NCBI GenBank assembly: GCA_017477325.1
Contig: JAFUWV010000001.1
Location: forward strand, 62,001-126,000
Direction of reading: 5' to 3'
DNA: 64,000 nt
From: Paludibacteraceae bacterium
Lineage (GTDB): Bacteria; Bacteroidota; Bacteroidia; Bacteroidales; Paludibacteraceae
In this document: positions 61,029 to 64,000 of the stretch, piece by piece
How the letters are laid out: each line of letters starts with the position of its first letter
Position numbering within the stretch: the stretch's first letter is position 1
The notes under the pieces: generated by a model
The model's database searches: none
The model's input: only the letters and a program-made list of their open reading frames with translations
Told to the model about the DNA's origin: nothing
Program-made: the position numbers and the translations under genes

Positions 61029-62462
61029 ATGAAACCGAATCTGAAAGAAAGGCTGAGCAATATCAGCACAAAACAATGGATAAAAGCGGGAGTGTGGGGC
61101 ACGCTGTATGTACTGTTTCTCCTTTGGCACGGCAACTGGTGGTGGATTTTGCTCTTACCCGTCATATTGGATATGTTCACTACGAAGTTCATCAATTGGA
61201 CTTGGTGGAAGCGCTATCGACCCGCACGGGAAGGAGAAGAACCTAATCCGAAAGCCAACAAGACACTCTACACCATCTGCTCATGGATTGACGCCATAGT
61301 GTTTGCACTCGTCGCCGTGTATTTCATCAACCTGTATCTTTTCCAAAACTATCAGATACCCAGCAGTTCACTCGAGAAAAGTCTTAGAGTGGGCGACTTC
61401 TTGTTTGTCTCAAAGGCAAGTTATGGTCCGCGTGTACCAAATACGCCACTCAGTTTCCCCCTTGTTCAGCACACTTTTCCTAAGTGGCTCGGAGGTGGCA
61501 AAAGTTACATAGAAAAACCGCAATGGGAATACCGCCGACTCAAAGGCTGGGACAAACCTGAGAAAGGCGACATTGTAGTGTTCAATTTCCCCACAGGAGA
61601 CACGGTATGCACAAAAATGCAGAACCCCGACTACTACACACTCTGCCATTACTATGGAAAGCAGAATGTGCATCAGCGAAAAAATGTGTTCGGCGATATT
61701 GTCTATCGACCTGTCGACCGGCGGGAAAACTATGTAAAGCGCTGTGTAGGAGCTCCGGGCGACACACTACAGATTATTGACAATCAGGTGTATGTCAATG
61801 GCATTACGCTTGAGGACAAACAGGGTGTTCAGTATAACTACTACGTTCAAACCAAAGGTGCACTGCTCTCTGCTTATACACTCGACAAACTTGGTATTTC
61901 CAAAGATGACCGGCACCTCCTGCCGCAAACTCAGGCGGGTATCGAGGAGAAACTTGCTCTTGGACTTAACCCCGACATGCCCGTCTATCATTTCCCACTT
62001 ACGCAACAGATGAAACTCAAACTTGAGATGAACCCCTCTATAGATACTATAGTCATTGAGCCCGACTGGCGTGGCGGTGAAGTATATCCGCTTGGTGCAG
62101 TCTTCACGCAAGGCGATTCTCTTGTACGCTGGACTCGCGACAACTACGGACCCGTATATATTCCAAAGAAAGGTGAGACCATCACTCTCACGCCCGACAA
62201 CTATCAGATTTACAGCAGGGTCATTGACGCATACGAGCACGGCACAGCCAAGATTGGAGACAAATATACCTTCAAGATGGACTACTATTGGATGATGGGT
62301 GACAACCGTCACAACTCAGCCGACTCACGTTACTGGGGATTCGTACCGGAGGACCACATCGTTGGCAGACCAGTATTCATCTGGCTCTCTATCGAGAAAG
62401 ACAAACCATGGATGCAAGGGCATATACGCTGGGATCGTCTTTTCCGCAGCGCAGAAGAATAA
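61029..62462 (+). CDS. lepB: Signal peptidase I
   Basis: This 477-residue protein has two N-terminal membrane segments (about 17-46 and 80-100) and the catalytic motifs QIPSSSLEKSL (nucleophile Ser) near residue 114 and NYVKRCVGAPGD (general-base Lys) near 236, and MGDNRHNSADSRYWG near 427. The protein is long compared with enterobacterial LepB because of a large insertion, as in other Bacteroidetes. It removes signal peptides at the outer face of the inner membrane. Confidence 0.95.
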   Translation: MKPNLKERLSNISTKQWIKAGVWGTLYVLFLLWHGNWWWILLLPVILDMFTTKFINWTWWKRYRPAREGEEPNPKANKTLYTICSWIDAIVFALVAVYFINLYLFQNYQIPSSSLEKSLRVGDFLFVSKASYGPRVPNTPLSFPLVQHTFPKWLGGGKSYIEKPQWEYRRLKGWDKPEKGDIVVFNFPTGDTVCTKMQNPDYYTLCHYYGKQNVHQRKNVFGDIVYRPVDRRENYVKRCVGAPGDTLQIIDNQVYVNGITLEDKQGVQYNYYVQTKGALLSAYTLDKLGISKDDRHLLPQTQAGIEEKLALGLNPDMPVYHFPLTQQMKLKLEMNPSIDTIVIEPDWRGGEVYPLGAVFTQGDSLVRWTRDNYGPVYIPKKGETITLTPDNYQIYSRVIDAYEHGTAKIGDKYTFKMDYYWMMGDNRHNSADSRYWGFVPEDHIVGRPVFIWLSIEKDKPWMQGHIRWDRLFRSAEE

Positions 62463-62490
62463 CACGAAATACCCCAAACAGGACTCCAGC

Positions 62491-63012
62491 ATGCTGCTTC
62501 TACCTACATCATATTTTGCTCCCACAGCGTGGTATAAGGCTTTCCTTTCCGAGCCTTCTATGATAGAAGTATGTGAGAGTTTTCCCAAGCAAACCTATCG
62601 CAATCGCTGTATGATAGCATCACCCAATGGTGAAGTAATGCTCTCCGTACCTGTCTGCAAGGTGGAGAGCAAGCAACTGACGCGTGACGTCCGGATAAGT
62701 TATCAGCAGCACTGGCAGCATCAACACAAGATAGCACTCGTCTCGGCATACAAACGTACACCGTATTTTGACTACTATCAAGACTATCTGCTACCCTTAT
62801 ACGATAAACAATTCAAATATCTGAAAGACCTGAATGATGCATGCCACTCTGTGGTGATGAGCCTAATGCAAAACCACCCGCCAATGCAAACACAGTCCCT
62901 GCCGGCTACCGATGATTGGCAAAACAAAGACATTGACCAACATTGGGGCAATGGCAGCAGCATACTCAACTTACTGATGCAATATGGACCGCAAACAACC
63001 TTATATCTATAG
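62491..63012 (+). CDS. WbqC-like family protein
   Basis: The ATG at 62491 begins MLLLPTSYFAPTAWYKAFLS, the typical WbqC opening with a Y-phi-P segment. The 173-residue protein also has FPKQTYRNRCMIASPNGEV and YKRTPYFDYYQDYLLPLY. WbqC-like proteins occur next to glycan genes but their reaction is not established. It follows lepB by 28 bases, an order common in Bacteroidetes. Confidence 0.9.
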   Translation: MLLLPTSYFAPTAWYKAFLSEPSMIEVCESFPKQTYRNRCMIASPNGEVMLSVPVCKVESKQLTRDVRISYQQHWQHQHKIALVSAYKRTPYFDYYQDYLLPLYDKQFKYLKDLNDACHSVVMSLMQNHPPMQTQSLPATDDWQNKDIDQHWGNGSSILNLLMQYGPQTTLYL

Positions 63013-63039
63013 ACCTGTATCTGTAAAAGAACAAAGATT

Positions 63040-64000
63040 ATGAAACAAATCGATTGGAGTAAACTGGGATTTCATTATACTGAAACCGACTACATAGTCC
63101 GTTGTGAATATCACGACGGCAAATGGGGTGAGCCCTATCCTACAGCTGACAAGACTATTCAGCTGCATCTCAGTGCCACCTGCTTGCAATATGGCCAGGA
63201 GGCTTTTGAAGGGCTTAAAGCTTTCCGGGGAGCAGACGGCAAGGTGCGAATATTCCGTATGGAGGAGAATGCAAAACGCCTGGCTCGCTCGGCAGAAGGC
63301 TTATATATGGCTCCTGTGCCGGAAGAGCTCTTCCGTCGTTCGGTGCTTATGGCACTTGAAATGAATATGGATTACCTGCCACCCTATGAGACAGGCGCGA
63401 CACTCTATTTCCGACCTCTGCTTATTGGAACTACCCCGCGTCTGGGAGTAGGACCCGGCAGGGACTTTCTGTTTACTATTATTCCTTCACCGATAGGACC
63501 TTATTTCAAGGTTGGTTTCCACGGCACCCCGTTCATTGTGAACAGACATGTTGACCGCGCAGCCCCATTGGGCACCGGACAATTCAAGGTAGGTGGCAAC
63601 TATGCTGCTTCGTTTCGCGCTACTGAGGCTGCACATGCACAAGGACTCTCGTGCCTTTTCCTCGACTCTGTAGAGAGAAAATATATTGATGAATGCGGGG
63701 CAGCTAACTTTTTCGGAATCAAACAAGGCAAATATGTAACGCCAAAATCCACTTCTATTCTGCCAAGCATAACCAACAACTCGCTCATGCAACTGGCAAG
63801 AGACAACGGCATTGAGGTAGAACAAAGGCCAATATTGCTTGAAGAATTAGCAGAGATTACGGAATGCGGTGCTTGTGGCACTGCAGCAGTCATTTCACCT
63901 ATCTCAAGAGTTATCGACCCCGACAACGGGCGAATATACGAGTTTGGGGATGAACCAGGTGAAGTCAGCAAACTTCTGTATAATGCTCTGCAAGATATTC
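63040..64000 (+). CDS. ilvE: Branched-chain amino acid aminotransferase, 3' part outside the window
   Basis: The ATG at 63040 opens MKQIDWSKLGFHYTETDYIV; no stop occurs before the window edge, so about 320 residues are present. The PLP-binding lysine is in GQFKVGGNYAASFRA near residue 182, and YIDECGAANFFGI and TECGACGTAAVISPI are family blocks of fold-type IV aminotransferases. It interconverts branched-chain amino acids and 2-oxo acids with glutamate. It starts 27 bases after the WbqC-like gene. Confidence 0.92.
   Translation, partial: MKQIDWSKLGFHYTETDYIVRCEYHDGKWGEPYPTADKTIQLHLSATCLQYGQEAFEGLKAFRGADGKVRIFRMEENAKRLARSAEGLYMAPVPEELFRRSVLMALEMNMDYLPPYETGATLYFRPLLIGTTPRLGVGPGRDFLFTIIPSPIGPYFKVGFHGTPFIVNRHVDRAAPLGTGQFKVGGNYAASFRATEAAHAQGLSCLFLDSVERKYIDECGAANFFGIKQGKYVTPKSTSILPSITNNSLMQLARDNGIEVEQRPILLEELAEITECGACGTAAVISPISRVIDPDNGRIYEFGDEPGEVSKLLYNALQDI

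Overview
The window is a chromosomal segment of an anaerobic member of the Bacteroidales. The evidence is a type IX secretion system (T9SS) operon porPKLMN, a SusC/SusD polysaccharide utilisation locus, many promoters of the Bacteroidetes form TTTG-N19/20-TAnnTTTG, little use of Shine-Dalgarno sites, and family members (DUF3098, DUF2795, DUF4421, PorP/SprF, GldA-like ATPase) that are mostly confined to Bacteroidetes. I do not assign a genus. No rRNA, tRNA, CRISPR array, prophage or complete insertion sequence was seen.

Layout. 1-3227 (minus strand): start of uppP, a DUF3098 membrane protein and ftsX, with an AT-rich island of three exported proteins between them (two paralogous lipoproteins and a probable T9SS cargo). 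3364-9426 (minus): porN, porM, porL, porK, porP. 9470-12055 (minus): DUF2795 protein, cobalamin adenosyltransferase, a methyltransferase and murI. 12566-17161 (plus): dnaN, a DnaQ-like exonuclease, rnz, a GldA-like ABC ATPase and ruvB. 17209-20057 (plus): a PDZ protein, an SH3-plus-barrel protein and a remnant of a dicarboxylate symporter. 20062-25194 (plus): flippase, ribE, a CapA-type protein, an NlpC/P60 hydrolase and a DUF4421 protein without a normal start codon. 25199-28555: divergent AraC regulator, GT4 glycosyltransferase and an overlapping exported esterase. 28575-38084 (minus): a PUL with GH3, GH144, SusD, SusC and a two-domain exported protein, most likely for beta-1,2-glucan. 38192-45543 (minus): HAD phosphatase, rsmI, a coiled-coil protein, a peptide transporter, a secreted endonuclease I and a fucose-isomerase-like protein. 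45749-51893 (plus): NadR-like kinase, then hypB, a 946-residue iron-sulfur flavoprotein, hypA and two membrane proteins. 51993-60115 (minus): YifB, TamB-like and AsmA-like proteins. 60344-64000 (plus): dapB, lepB, a WbqC-like protein and the 5' part of ilvE.

How it fits together. The T9SS core and three possible substrates are in the same window: the 1176-1691 protein has a conventional sorting domain, and the PUL protein at 36819 and the endonuclease at 42132 share a short C-terminal motif. The least explained gene set is hypB, flavoprotein, hypA, small membrane protein and DUF5692: nickel chaperones enclosing a multi-cluster flavoprotein with no hydrogenase subunit in sight.

The most unusual signal is not a gene. 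Many gene junctions carry short degenerate tandem arrays with periods of exactly 7, 8 or 9 bp, built around an AGTTT-like core. They occur in both orientations, one is interrupted by a 23-bp palindrome, and heptamer arrays also occur in frame inside two genes.
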